Positions 43,100 to 51,345 of a stretch of DNA of 53,950 nucleotides are shown here, in pieces. This DNA is from JALEFZ01 sp039817415 (GTDB lineage Bacteria > Bacteroidota > Bacteroidia > J057), in the NCBI GenBank assembly GCA_039817415.1, contig JBCBVV010000044.1, positions 1 to 53,950 on the forward strand, read 5' to 3'. Position 1 is the first letter of the stretch. Each line of letters starts with the position of its first letter. The notes under the pieces are model-generated. The model was not told where the DNA came from and made no database searches. It saw only the letters and a program-made list of their open reading frames with translations. The position numbers and the translations under genes were made by a program.

Positions 43100-43591
43100 A
43101 TGACGCAAAAATCTTATCCAAGAATGCACACGAGCTTGTTTGTGAATGATTTACAGGCAACAGTAGACTTCTACAAGTCTTTCTTTGGCGAAGAGCCAGC
43201 TAAAATTCGTCCTGGTTATGCCAAATTTGAACTGGAGCAACCAGGTTTGACCATTTCCTTCCTTGAGTCCAAAGGAAAGGCGCAGAACACCTTCGGGCAT
43301 ATGGGCATTCAAGTTGATTCTTTGTTGGATCTTAAAGCACGATTCGATAAGGTAAAAGCAGCTGGTTTACAGACCATTGAGGAAGAAGGTGTAGCCTGCT
43401 GTTATGCGATGCAGGATAAATTCTGGGTGCAGGATCCTGATGGCTATCAGTGGGAGGTGTATTATTTTCACCAAGACAGCGAATGGAATGATCCACGCTA
43501 TAAAATGAAAGAAGAAAAAGGAAGCGAGCCAGTAGAGCAAGCCACCCCAGCAAAGGAATCCTCCTCTACTTCCCATACAGCTTGTTGCTAA
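43100..43591 (+). CDS. arsI: ArsI/CadI-type VOC-family metalloenzyme
   Basis: The product is 163 residues. It is a single VOC domain with the ligands known for ArsI C-As lyases: His10 (RMHTSLFV), His67 (FGHMGI) and Glu119 (WEVYY), plus the vicinal Cys100-Cys101 (GVACCYAMQDKFWVQDPDG) that bind the organoarsenical. The family splits the carbon-arsenic bond of methyl or aromatic As(III) compounds; the related CadI proteins are metal induced. A Ser/Thr/Glu-rich tail ends in Cys-Cys, as does the ArsR next to it. It is cytoplasmic. No arsenic pump or reductase is in the window. Confidence 0.85.
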   Translation: MTQKSYPRMHTSLFVNDLQATVDFYKSFFGEEPAKIRPGYAKFELEQPGLTISFLESKGKAQNTFGHMGIQVDSLLDLKARFDKVKAAGLQTIEEEGVACCYAMQDKFWVQDPDGYQWEVYYFHQDSEWNDPRYKMKEEKGSEPVEQATPAKESSSTSHTACC

Positions 43592-43613
43592 TCCTGTAAA
43601 TAGGTACATACAA

Positions 43614-43643
43614 AAGAGCCATCCCAATTAAAGGATGGCTCTT
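43614..43643. terminator. Bidirectional terminator between arsI and the TonB receptor gene
   Basis: A perfect 11-bp stem AAGAGCCATCC/GGATGGCTCTT with an 8-base loop lies between the convergent genes, 22 bases after the arsI stop. A-rich and T-rich flanks are short. Confidence 0.65.
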
Positions 43644-43687
43644 CTAAATTAGCCTTTGATGTTTCTATGTTTTGCCTAGAGAGAGGA

Positions 43688-46171
43688 TTATTGTCCACCA
43701 GGTCCTCCTTGGCCTCCTCCGCCACTGGCACGTTTAGACTCGTCATCCAATCCCGTCTTCCTTCTTCTGGTCTTCTTTAACTTCTGATTACCAAAGTTGT
43801 AAGAGAAATTGAGCCTGATCTCTCTGGACTGCCATCCGCCAGAAGCTCTACTCGTCAAGGCGCCAAATTCCTGTCTTCCTACCCATTGACCTGAGAAGAA
43901 AATATCACTCAAGGCAAGTTTGATCACGGCACGATTGTCAAGAAATCTTTTCTGAACACCTGTGTTGACCATCCAGAAGTCTTCTGAAATGAAGTTAGCC
44001 CCCCAAATACCAGGCGAACTATAGTTTCCTGACAGCTCAATGGCCCATCCATTTTTGAGGTTGAAGGTTTGTTGCTGGAAGATATTAAAACGAACGGCAT
44101 CCAGGTCAATGTCTTTACCGGTCTCTCCTTCATTGTTGAAATTACCTCTGTTTCTAGAGTAATTGACCCCCATATTGGTATACACATTCCACCATTTGGT
44201 GATGTTGGTGGGCAAACTGAAGTTCAAGCCTAGCACATCCCTTCTGTCTAAGTTTTCTTGGGTGAAAATAGTAGACTGGAGACCTGAGGTATCCGTCAGT
44301 CGGGTAAACAGATCAGTCGTAATGGAATAGCTCAAAGTAGCACTGTAACGGTACTTGTAAGTGTAGGTTCCCTGGAAATTATGAGAATACTGAGGCAACA
44401 GGAATGGATTTCCTACTCTTGCGCTCAATTGGTCAATCTGGTAGACAAATGGATTCAAGTCCTGGTAGCGAGGACGATCGATTCTTCGGCTGTAGTTCAC
44501 ACGGTACATATGCTTCCTGCCCGGAGTATAAGTAACTCCCATGGTTGGGAAGAAGTTGGTGTAGTTACGGTTTACGCTGTCTAATTCCACATCCTGGGTA
44601 CTGATAGAAACACCATTGGTAATGGTATTTTCCACTCGAAGTCCTGCCTGATAGCCCCACTTCTTCACCTGCTTTTGATAGGTCACATAAGCAGCATTGA
44701 CCATCTCATCATAAATGAATCTGTTGGTACGACTCTCATCTAGGATAAGTTCATCGGAGGGAATATCAAGATTGAGGAACTGAAAATCATTGTCTGTACG
44801 TACAAAGGAGGTTTTGGCTCCGGCAGCGAATTTACCCTTCCACAACTTTCTTTCGTGATCCGCTTTAAAGGTCCAGATGTCAATAAATCTTTCTGCTCTT
44901 GTATTGAATTGTAGGAAACTATCTACGGCTGTAAGCGACTCATTGAAGTAGGTGTTAGGTTGGGCAGCATCATTGAGAAGGTAGAAGTTCCCATAGTCAA
45001 AGTCTACATTCCAAGTTGTCCCTTTTTTGTTGTCAAAGGCATAGTTTATGTTCGCATTCACATTGTTGTTAATGTTGGTGCTATTGCTAATCCCTTGTAG
45101 ATTCGACTGGAATTCGTTGTTGGTATAAATGGTTGTCAGAGCAGTGTCGTTCCCTTCTGAGGGACTTAAAAAACCATTAACCATGACACCTATAGTGTGC
45201 TTGTCATTGATGAAGTAATCTACTCCTGCCTTGAAGTTGTTGTTGTTAAAGGTATTGAAACCCTCTCTTCCTTGGTTAAATTCAAAGCCATTCTGGCTAC
45301 GTTCCGAATCGAAGAAGTTGTATCTCACCCCCTGGGCACCGGAATAGTTACCAAATAGGTTAACCTTTTTATTTCTATAGTTAGCGGTAATAGAGCCATT
45401 GTATTTCCCAAAGTTCTGTCTGGGAGTCAATCCATAGGCATAGCCTCCAGTGATGGTGGCATTTCCTCCTAAGCTTGTATCTTTTTTCAATCGAATATTG
45501 ATGATCCCGGCATTTCCTTCTGCATCGTATTTGGCTGATGGATTGGTGATGATTTCCATCGACTCAATCTGATCGGATTGCATGCCACGGAGCATATTTG
45601 CAAGGTCTTCAGTGGTCAAAGGTGAAGGTTTTCCATCGATGTAAATTCTAACTCCACTTTTTCCGAGAAGGGTAATGTTGTCGTTATTATCTACAATGAC
45701 GCCAGGTGCCTTTTTTAGGAGATCGAATCCGTTTTCTCCGATGGCGTTAGTATTTCCAGCCACGTTAAAAACGGTTTTATCAGGCTTAACTTCTACCATG
45801 GGTTTTCTGGCCCGAATTCTTACTTCGTCCATTTCGGTAGAAGCAAGGGTCATGACAATGGTTTTGATGGATTTTTCTTCTCCATCTGCCAAGGTAAAGG
45901 GCTCAGACATATAAGGAGCCATCCCTGCGAACTCAACTTTAATTATGTAGGTTCCAGCTGTAACAGGAGTCAGGGTAAATACACCCTTATCATTGGTGAA
46001 GCCTGCTTTGGCAAGACTTTGCTTTTCCCCCTGAAGCAAGTAAACGGAGGCAAAAGAAATGGATTTGTCTTCGGCATCAGTCACTTGGCCCTTGATAAGG
46101 CCACGGTTTGGTGACTGTGCAAAAGAAAAGCTTAGCAAGAAGCTAAAGAGAGTTAGAATACTTATTCGCAT
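43688..46171 (-). CDS. TonB-dependent receptor, OMP_b-brl type
   Basis: The product is 827 residues. After the signal (LFSFLLSFSFAQ) comes a carboxypeptidase-regulatory-like domain (about 25-110; GLIKGQVTDAEDKSISFASV), a plug (about 120-225; VYIDGKPSPLTTEDLANMLR and SIEIITNPSAKYDAEGNAGI type) and a C-terminal barrel to about residue 800. The last 25 residues are basic then Gly/Gln-rich (ASGGGGQGGPGGQ), an unusual tail after the barrel. Many of these receptors lack a TonB box and act in peptide or metal handling; the ligand is unknown. A tandem 10-bp repeat and a TAACTTTG element precede it. Confidence 0.88.
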   Translation of the reverse strand: MRISILTLFSFLLSFSFAQSPNRGLIKGQVTDAEDKSISFASVYLLQGEKQSLAKAGFTNDKGVFTLTPVTAGTYIIKVEFAGMAPYMSEPFTLADGEEKSIKTIVMTLASTEMDEVRIRARKPMVEVKPDKTVFNVAGNTNAIGENGFDLLKKAPGVIVDNNDNITLLGKSGVRIYIDGKPSPLTTEDLANMLRGMQSDQIESMEIITNPSAKYDAEGNAGIINIRLKKDTSLGGNATITGGYAYGLTPRQNFGKYNGSITANYRNKKVNLFGNYSGAQGVRYNFFDSERSQNGFEFNQGREGFNTFNNNNFKAGVDYFINDKHTIGVMVNGFLSPSEGNDTALTTIYTNNEFQSNLQGISNSTNINNNVNANINYAFDNKKGTTWNVDFDYGNFYLLNDAAQPNTYFNESLTAVDSFLQFNTRAERFIDIWTFKADHERKLWKGKFAAGAKTSFVRTDNDFQFLNLDIPSDELILDESRTNRFIYDEMVNAAYVTYQKQVKKWGYQAGLRVENTITNGVSISTQDVELDSVNRNYTNFFPTMGVTYTPGRKHMYRVNYSRRIDRPRYQDLNPFVYQIDQLSARVGNPFLLPQYSHNFQGTYTYKYRYSATLSYSITTDLFTRLTDTSGLQSTIFTQENLDRRDVLGLNFSLPTNITKWWNVYTNMGVNYSRNRGNFNNEGETGKDIDLDAVRFNIFQQQTFNLKNGWAIELSGNYSSPGIWGANFISEDFWMVNTGVQKRFLDNRAVIKLALSDIFFSGQWVGRQEFGALTSRASGGWQSREIRLNFSYNFGNQKLKKTRRRKTGLDDESKRASGGGGQGGPGGQ

Positions 46172-46222
46172 GTCTATGGATGATTGGTGTACATCAGTTG
46201 ACGCCTAACTTCCTTTATTGTT

Positions 46223-46230
46223 CAAAGTTA
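46223..46230 (-). promoter_or_regulatory. Bacteroidota -7 promoter element of the TonB receptor gene
   Basis: TAACTTTG on the minus strand is an exact TAnnTTTG match. It would place the transcription start about 45 bases before the receptor's ATG at 46171. A TTG at about 16 bases upstream, inside the proximal repeat, could serve as the -33 element, although the spacing is short. Confidence 0.55.
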
Positions 46231-46240
46231 AGAACGCTTA

Positions 46241-46270
46241 ATCGACCAATACGCATAATCATCGACCAAT
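46241..46270 (-). promoter_or_regulatory. Tandem operator, two ATTGGTCGAT repeats
   Basis: ATTGGTCGAT occurs at 46241-46250 and 46261-46270 (minus strand), exactly 20 bases start to start, about two helical turns. The proximal copy overlaps the -33 region. Direct repeats at this spacing are typical of regulators such as the LytTR type that bind as dimers on one DNA face. Confidence 0.55.
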
Positions 46271-46640
46271 GGCAGCAAAGATTATATATTCGAAAAAGGT
46301 AATATTTAGTAGAGTATGAATTTTGGGGCTTGATAAAGAGCGAGATTCCAGCGCCTTTGTGTTAAATCCATACATGATTTCTTTGATCTCTACGTTAAAT
46401 ATTTCAAAATAAGGCAACGAAAGTATCGAAGTCTCCGTCAATGCTATGTATTTCGTTTGCATACTCTTTTTACATGACGGTATGCTTTGCTAAAATGAAA
46501 TGCTTATGGAAGAAAAGACATGCAAATGTTTGAAAATGAAGATATTATTCTCTTCTTCGTCCCCAAAAGAAACCCATTATTGTAACTTTTAAATAACTAG
46601 ACCGTCTCATCTTTCGAGAACAATCAAACACCTCAACAAA

Positions 46641-47537
46641 ATGATGAACAAACTAAATCTAATCCTTGGCGTGATCGCCGCTACGATGATGCTGACATTC
46701 TCAGCTTGTACAACTGATCCAGTTGAGCCTACTGCTCCTTCTATCGTCTTTAACGATGGAGTGGGTGCTGTAACTTCATCTGATTCTATCGCCGTAGATT
46801 CTTTCTTCTTGATTAAAGTATCTGCCAACACAGGTAGTGGATCTTTCAGCACAATTGAAGTTCAGGAGAATGGTACAGCCATTACTGACCTTTCTCGTCT
46901 TGACTTCAACGGTTTCCCTGCGGGATCAAATCCTTCTCCTCTAGGAGCAGCTGATACAGCTGGATTTGACTGGGATCTTCGTATCCAAGCTCCTTCTGCC
47001 GTGGGTGAAAATGATTACACCGTAATCGTTTCTGATGACAACGGATTGAGCGCCCAGTTGAGCGTTACTGTTTCGACTTTTATTCCTTTTACTGACGTTG
47101 ACACGAATACTGTTGTTCTTCGTCTACGTAACCAGGGTGGTCCTGCTGGACAAGGTGGTCTTGACCTTGACACAGGTAACGAAACAGGAACAACCAATTC
47201 TGCTGCTGATGAAACACGCGACCTACAGGACTCTGGTATCGATCTAAACCTACCAAACGCCGATAACTGGATTCAGACTTTCTCTGCTGGTCCTGGTGGC
47301 GTAACCCTACGTAAGATTGACAACGCTGTTGATTTCTTCGCAGTTCAATACAAAGAAGAAGTAGAAGAGCTATTCAACAATGGTACTGATATCACTGGTA
47401 CTACTGACGTAGTGCAGATGGGTGATAAGTTTGCCGTAAGAACAAACGCTGGAACCATCATGTTGCTATACACAGCTGAAGTAGCCGTAACGCCTACTGA
47501 CAACGGAGACTTCTACCGTTTCAACGCGAAATTCTAA
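46641..47537 (+). CDS. Probably abundant lipoprotein with Ig/cadherin-like N-terminal part
   Basis: The product is 298 residues with a lipobox FSAC (Cys23). Residues 30-150 look like an Ig- or cadherin-like beta-sandwich (SFFLIKVSANTGSGSFSTIE, NDYTVIVSDDNGLSAQLSVT). The rest, with several Gly/Asn/Asp-rich turns and GDKFAVRTNAGTIMLLYTAEV, is not recognised. Seven of eight arginine codons are CGN (six CGT), against frequent AGA in flanking genes, which indicates high expression. A strong terminator follows. It is divergent from a TonB receptor gene. Confidence 0.7.
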   Translation: MMNKLNLILGVIAATMMLTFSACTTDPVEPTAPSIVFNDGVGAVTSSDSIAVDSFFLIKVSANTGSGSFSTIEVQENGTAITDLSRLDFNGFPAGSNPSPLGAADTAGFDWDLRIQAPSAVGENDYTVIVSDDNGLSAQLSVTVSTFIPFTDVDTNTVVLRLRNQGGPAGQGGLDLDTGNETGTTNSAADETRDLQDSGIDLNLPNADNWIQTFSAGPGGVTLRKIDNAVDFFAVQYKEEVEELFNNGTDITGTTDVVQMGDKFAVRTNAGTIMLLYTAEVAVTPTDNGDFYRFNAKF

Positions 47538-47570
47538 TCCCTTTGGGATAGGAGTATAAACTAGATGATC

Positions 47571-47601
47571 ATCCCGACGCCTCTTGGTGTCGGGATTTTT
47601 T
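47571..47601 (+). terminator. Strong intrinsic terminator of the lipoprotein gene
   Basis: An 11-bp stem ATCCCGACGCC/GGTGTCGGGAT, with one G-U wobble and a TCTT loop, is followed by six T. It begins 34 bases after the stop codon. Confidence 0.85.
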
Positions 47602-47847
47602 ATGTTGTAAAGAATAGCGACTCTCCTCTTCCAATTGGCCTCTCAAAAGATAAAAAGTGGAAACAAAAAACCATCATTCGAAAAATTTGTATCAAAACAC
47701 CTGTATTTGAAACAAATCCCCCCTGCACAATATTCTTTATCTTGTACATTGAATATGGTTTTTAAGATATGTTAATTGTAAGGACTGATTATCAATATCT
47801 CATTTCAGACTTAAGTCCTCAGAAAAATCCTCAAACGAACTACCGCA
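47602..47847. other. Promoter region of the large sugar-dehydrogenase fusion gene
   Basis: From the terminator to the next start codon there are 246 bases, with no credible gene (a 66-codon frame at 47565 has no protein character). The promoter of the gene at 47848 should be here; TTGTACATTG at about 47740 is the nearest thing to a -7 element. Confidence 0.35.
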
Positions 47848-50800
47848 ATGAGAAGGCTGGCTATATCTATTGGATTGGTGTTGATTTGTGCCGTTTGGCT
47901 TTGGCAATGCAGAACCATACCCCAAGCAAATACTGTTTATCTCCCTTTGAGAGCTGATAGCCTCAGAATCATGGTTTACGATGGTTTGCAGGAGAATCCC
48001 ACCCTAACCAACCAATTCCTGAAAAAACTCAGCCAAACGGGTCTGACTTTTGATACAACCCATAGGCTAGACATGCTGGATGTGGATTCTCTACGTTCCT
48101 ATGGTTTATTGGCCATGTGGGGAGTGGAGGGCTCAAATATGCCTCCGCGTCCACGTCAGGAAATTGATCGATATATCCAGTCGGGTGCAGGCCTCCTTTG
48201 GCTCAATTCTCGCATCACAGATACCCTCAGTTGGTCCTACATGCAGGATATGCTGCGCCCTACTTCCGGAGAATACTGGTATCATGTTGCCTCTGAGAAG
48301 AACTATGGCCCTTCTCAAATATGGGCTAGAGATGCAGATGGAGGTAGAATATTAAGGGCTACCATAGATTCGCTGAGTCTTCAGCAGGATGCATATTTTA
48401 ACCACCTTTATGAAGCCCTTTCCTGTGCAGCCGCAGATAATAGAGATGGTTCTCGCTTTATCGAACTTCCAAAATTACCCGCCGAAGAAAACTTCACGGT
48501 AGAAGTTCTTGATGATGACATCAACGAACCGATGGAGTTGGTCGTGCTACCGGATGGAAAGGTCATATTCATTGAAAGAAGGGGCAAAATGAAGCTCTAT
48601 GATCCCGAAACGGAAGAAACCGAAGTCCTTCATAATTTTGATGTATGTACAGATGGAAACTACGAAGATGGATTGTTAGGCTTGGCTCTTGATCCCAATT
48701 TTGAGAAAAATCACCATTTGTATCTCTATTATTCCCCTTCCTCAGCCTGTGATATTGGTGAGCAGTATTTGTCAAAGTTCGTTTTCTACAAAGACTCTCT
48801 TATCCTCGCAAGTGAAAAAGTGGTCATGAAAGTGCCAGTTCAGCGAGAAACCTGTTGCCATTCGGGTGGCTCAATTGTATTTGGGCCTGACGGAAATCTA
48901 TATTTATCTACAGGAGACAATACCAGTTCGAAAGAATCTGATGGATTTACCCCTACAGACGAAAGGGCTGGTAGAGGACCCTTTGATGCTCAAAAATCTT
49001 CTGGGAATACACATGATTTGAGAGGAAAAATCCTTCGGATCAAGCCCAATAAATATGGCTCTTACGACATTCCTGATGGGAATCTCTTCCCTAAACATGG
49101 CAGAGATGGAAGACCTGAAATCTATACCATGGGCTGTAGAAATCCCTTCAGAATATCTATTGACCAGCAAACTGGGACACTTTATTGGGGAGATGTAGGG
49201 CCAGATGGAGGGACGGATGGGCGTTATGGGCCTAGGTCATACGATGAATGGAACCGCACAGACGGTCCAGGGAATTTTGGATGGCCCTATTTTGTGGGTA
49301 GAAATTTTGGCTATCCCGATCGCAACTTCGAGTTGGATTTGGTGGGGGGAATGCCTGATTCCACAGGTCCGCTCAACTGCTCACCTAATAATTTTGGAGC
49401 AGAAGTCCTTCCACCTGCTCAGGCTTCGTGGATCTGGTATGACTATGGCGTTTCTGAGCAGTTTCCTCAGTTAGGCAAAGGTTCTCGTTCCGCTATGGCA
49501 GGTCCTGTATTTAGAAAGGCTTCTTACACAGATACCCTCGCTCAACCTTTCCCCGATTATTTTGAGGGAAAAGTTTTTATCTACGAATGGGCCAGAGGAT
49601 GGATCAAGTTGGTAGAGTTTGATGAAGCAGGAAACATGAATGAAATCGAGGACTTTACCCTGGATTTTGACTTGGTGAAGCCAATCGAAATGGAATTTGG
49701 GCCTAAAGGGAGCCTCTACATTCTAGATTATGGAAAAGATTACTTCCTGAATAATCCCAAGGCTAAGTTGGTGAAGATCAGTTATACACCCAATAATGTC
49801 CCGCCTAAGGTGAAGGCTTATGCCAACGTAACTGAGCCCAAGCTTCCGGCTACGGTATATTTTAATGCACTAGAGTCCAAGGATTTTGATGAGATGGATT
49901 CTGTGCTGCAATATGAATGGTTTATCAATGGGCAAGAACAGCCAGATGGTATTGGTGGGGAGTTGTGCTATACCTTTGACCAGCCTGGTGTTTATCATCC
50001 AAAGTTGCTGGTTATTGACCATGAGTGTGACACGGTGGAGGAGACCTTTGAATTGATCATCGGAAATCAGGCTGCCGACATTCAACTTCTTCAACCAGCA
50101 AACAAAACATTCTATCAGCCAGGGAAGGACATGAAATACACCTTTGCCATTTCAGACGAAGGTGGTTTTGACCCTGCTAGGCTAGAGGTTAATGGGGGAT
50201 TCATAGATGAAAAGGCCTTAGAAGCAAGCAACTTTATGGACTTGCTGGGAGCGAAAAATAGGGCTGGAGCAAAATTAATCTACAAAAGTGATTGCTTCTC
50301 CTGCCACAACGTAAACGATGCTTCAGTTGGGCCTTCCTACACAGAGGTCGCCAAGAGATATCAAAATCAGGCTGGTGCCAAGGCCATGTTGGTTGGAAAA
50401 ATTATCAAAGGAGGTGGAGGAAATTGGGGAGAAAGACTGATGGCTGCCCACCCAGATTTGAGCGAAGAGGATGCAGGCAAAATGGTAGATTATATCCTTG
50501 GCCTTTCTGGAGAAAAGAAGGGAATGGCTTCCAAAGGAACGATTGAGGCAGGTAAACCAGACACAGAAGCAGTCCTTTATCTATCTGCTAAATATCAGGA
50601 TCAAGGCTATAATGAACTTCCGCCTGTAACCAGTATGCAAGAATGGATTCTACGACACCCCTTGATGGAGGTGGAACAAGCAGAAAGGCTGGACGGAATG
50701 TGGAGAGGATCCTTTGGTTCTAAGCGCGAATTTGGACAGCTGTATATCAATGCCCAGGGAGGAAGTTTCGAATTGTTCCCTATTGACTTTAATGGAATCA

Positions 50801-51036
50801 AGGCAGTTCGAATCAAGTATCGAGCGCTAGAGAATATAGCATTAGAAGTCAGGTTGCGTGATGCAGATGGACCGATTGTAGGAGAAACCACCTTGACCTC
50901 CTCAACTGAATGGAGAGAAAAGGTTATTCCTATTGCCGCTACAACTGGAATTTATCCTGTTTTTATCGGTACAAAAGAGAAGCGACCTAGCCGCGAGGGG
51001 ATCGGAACCATTGATTGGGTGATGTGGGAGTTTTAA
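47848..51036 (+). CDS. ThuA-like / PQQ-type sugar dehydrogenase / PKD / cytochrome c / CBM6-like fusion
   Basis: The product is 1062 residues with an N-terminal membrane segment or signal (LAISIGLVLICAVWLWQC). The order is: a degenerate ThuA-like part (about 35-200, SGAGLLWLNSR); a glucose/sorbosone-dehydrogenase propeller (about 215-650, DVCTDGNYEDGLLGLALDPN, METCCHSGGSIVFGPDGN-like and DLRGKILRI segments); a PKD domain (about 655-745); a class I cytochrome c with C816-F-S-C819-H and a Met ligand near KMVDYIL/RLMAAHPD; and a CBM6-like C-terminus (about 930-1062, SFELFPIDFNG, RIKYRALEN). This would oxidise sugars in the periplasm and pass electrons to its own haem. The family layout is common in Bacteroidota; the substrate is unknown. 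Confidence 0.88.
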   Translation: MRRLAISIGLVLICAVWLWQCRTIPQANTVYLPLRADSLRIMVYDGLQENPTLTNQFLKKLSQTGLTFDTTHRLDMLDVDSLRSYGLLAMWGVEGSNMPPRPRQEIDRYIQSGAGLLWLNSRITDTLSWSYMQDMLRPTSGEYWYHVASEKNYGPSQIWARDADGGRILRATIDSLSLQQDAYFNHLYEALSCAAADNRDGSRFIELPKLPAEENFTVEVLDDDINEPMELVVLPDGKVIFIERRGKMKLYDPETEETEVLHNFDVCTDGNYEDGLLGLALDPNFEKNHHLYLYYSPSSACDIGEQYLSKFVFYKDSLILASEKVVMKVPVQRETCCHSGGSIVFGPDGNLYLSTGDNTSSKESDGFTPTDERAGRGPFDAQKSSGNTHDLRGKILRIKPNKYGSYDIPDGNLFPKHGRDGRPEIYTMGCRNPFRISIDQQTGTLYWGDVGPDGGTDGRYGPRSYDEWNRTDGPGNFGWPYFVGRNFGYPDRNFELDLVGGMPDSTGPLNCSPNNFGAEVLPPAQASWIWYDYGVSEQFPQLGKGSRSAMAGPVFRKASYTDTLAQPFPDYFEGKVFIYEWARGWIKLVEFDEAGNMNEIEDFTLDFDLVKPIEMEFGPKGSLYILDYGKDYFLNNPKAKLVKISYTPNNVPPKVKAYANVTEPKLPATVYFNALESKDFDEMDSVLQYEWFINGQEQPDGIGGELCYTFDQPGVYHPKLLVIDHECDTVEETFELIIGNQAADIQLLQPANKTFYQPGKDMKYTFAISDEGGFDPARLEVNGGFIDEKALEASNFMDLLGAKNRAGAKLIYKSDCFSCHNVNDASVGPSYTEVAKRYQNQAGAKAMLVGKIIKGGGGNWGERLMAAHPDLSEEDAGKMVDYILGLSGEKKGMASKGTIEAGKPDTEAVLYLSAKYQDQGYNELPPVTSMQEWILRHPLMEVEQAERLDGMWRGSFGSKREFGQLYINAQGGSFELFPIDFNGIKAVRIKYRALENIALEVRLRDADGPIVGETTLTSSTEWREKVIPIAATTGIYPVFIGTKEKRPSREGIGTIDWVMWEF

Positions 51037-51066
51037 TGGGTAAGTAGCGGTCTAATCAAATATGTC

Positions 51067-51110
51067 GGAGTAAGCTTCATCTGTCAGGATGGAACTTGCT
51101 CCCTTTTTTT
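51067..51110 (+). terminator. Intrinsic terminator of the sugar-dehydrogenase fusion gene
   Basis: Arms of 15 bases (51067-51081 and 51088-51102) pair with two G-U wobbles and one mismatch around TGTCAG. A CTTTTTTT tract follows. It starts 31 bases after the stop. Confidence 0.75.
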
Positions 51111-51345
51111 ATCCTTGAAAATTAGTTCATGAAACAACACAGTGTAGCATTCAAAATCTGATTGCTTTGGAGGATTTTCCCTGCAAGAAGATAGGGGAAG
51201 AACCAGCAGTAAGCAGCACATCATGAATATGTGGGAAGGCGATTGTTGCATGAAGGCTTTCCTTTCTGAGAGGAGTAAGAATGGGAAATTGCCATATGTC
51301 AAGAAGGACTGGCAGATCGTGTTGAGTTATGCTAACTTATCCTCC
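51111..51345. other. Upstream region of the SDR gene
   Basis: With the terminator this gap is 309 bases. The frame of the SDR gene is open upstream to 51223, but that part has no domain content. No promoter consensus is evident. Confidence 0.4.

Larger units (their letters stand above)
46172..46640. other. Divergent intergenic region with the receptor promoter
   Basis: These 469 bases separate the TonB receptor gene (minus) from a lipoprotein gene (plus). They hold the promoter and tandem repeat listed at 46223-46270. For the plus-strand gene a near-consensus TAACTTTT at about 46580 is the best -7 candidate. No coding frame is credible. Confidence 0.5.

Noticed and set aside
43332..43627. 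Minus-strand frames with hydrophobic segments over arsI
   Set aside because: They are antisense to arsI, whose metal ligands and length are fully as expected.
47565..47765. 66-codon plus-strand frame after the lipoprotein gene
   Set aside because: It begins inside the terminator hairpin and has no protein-like content.
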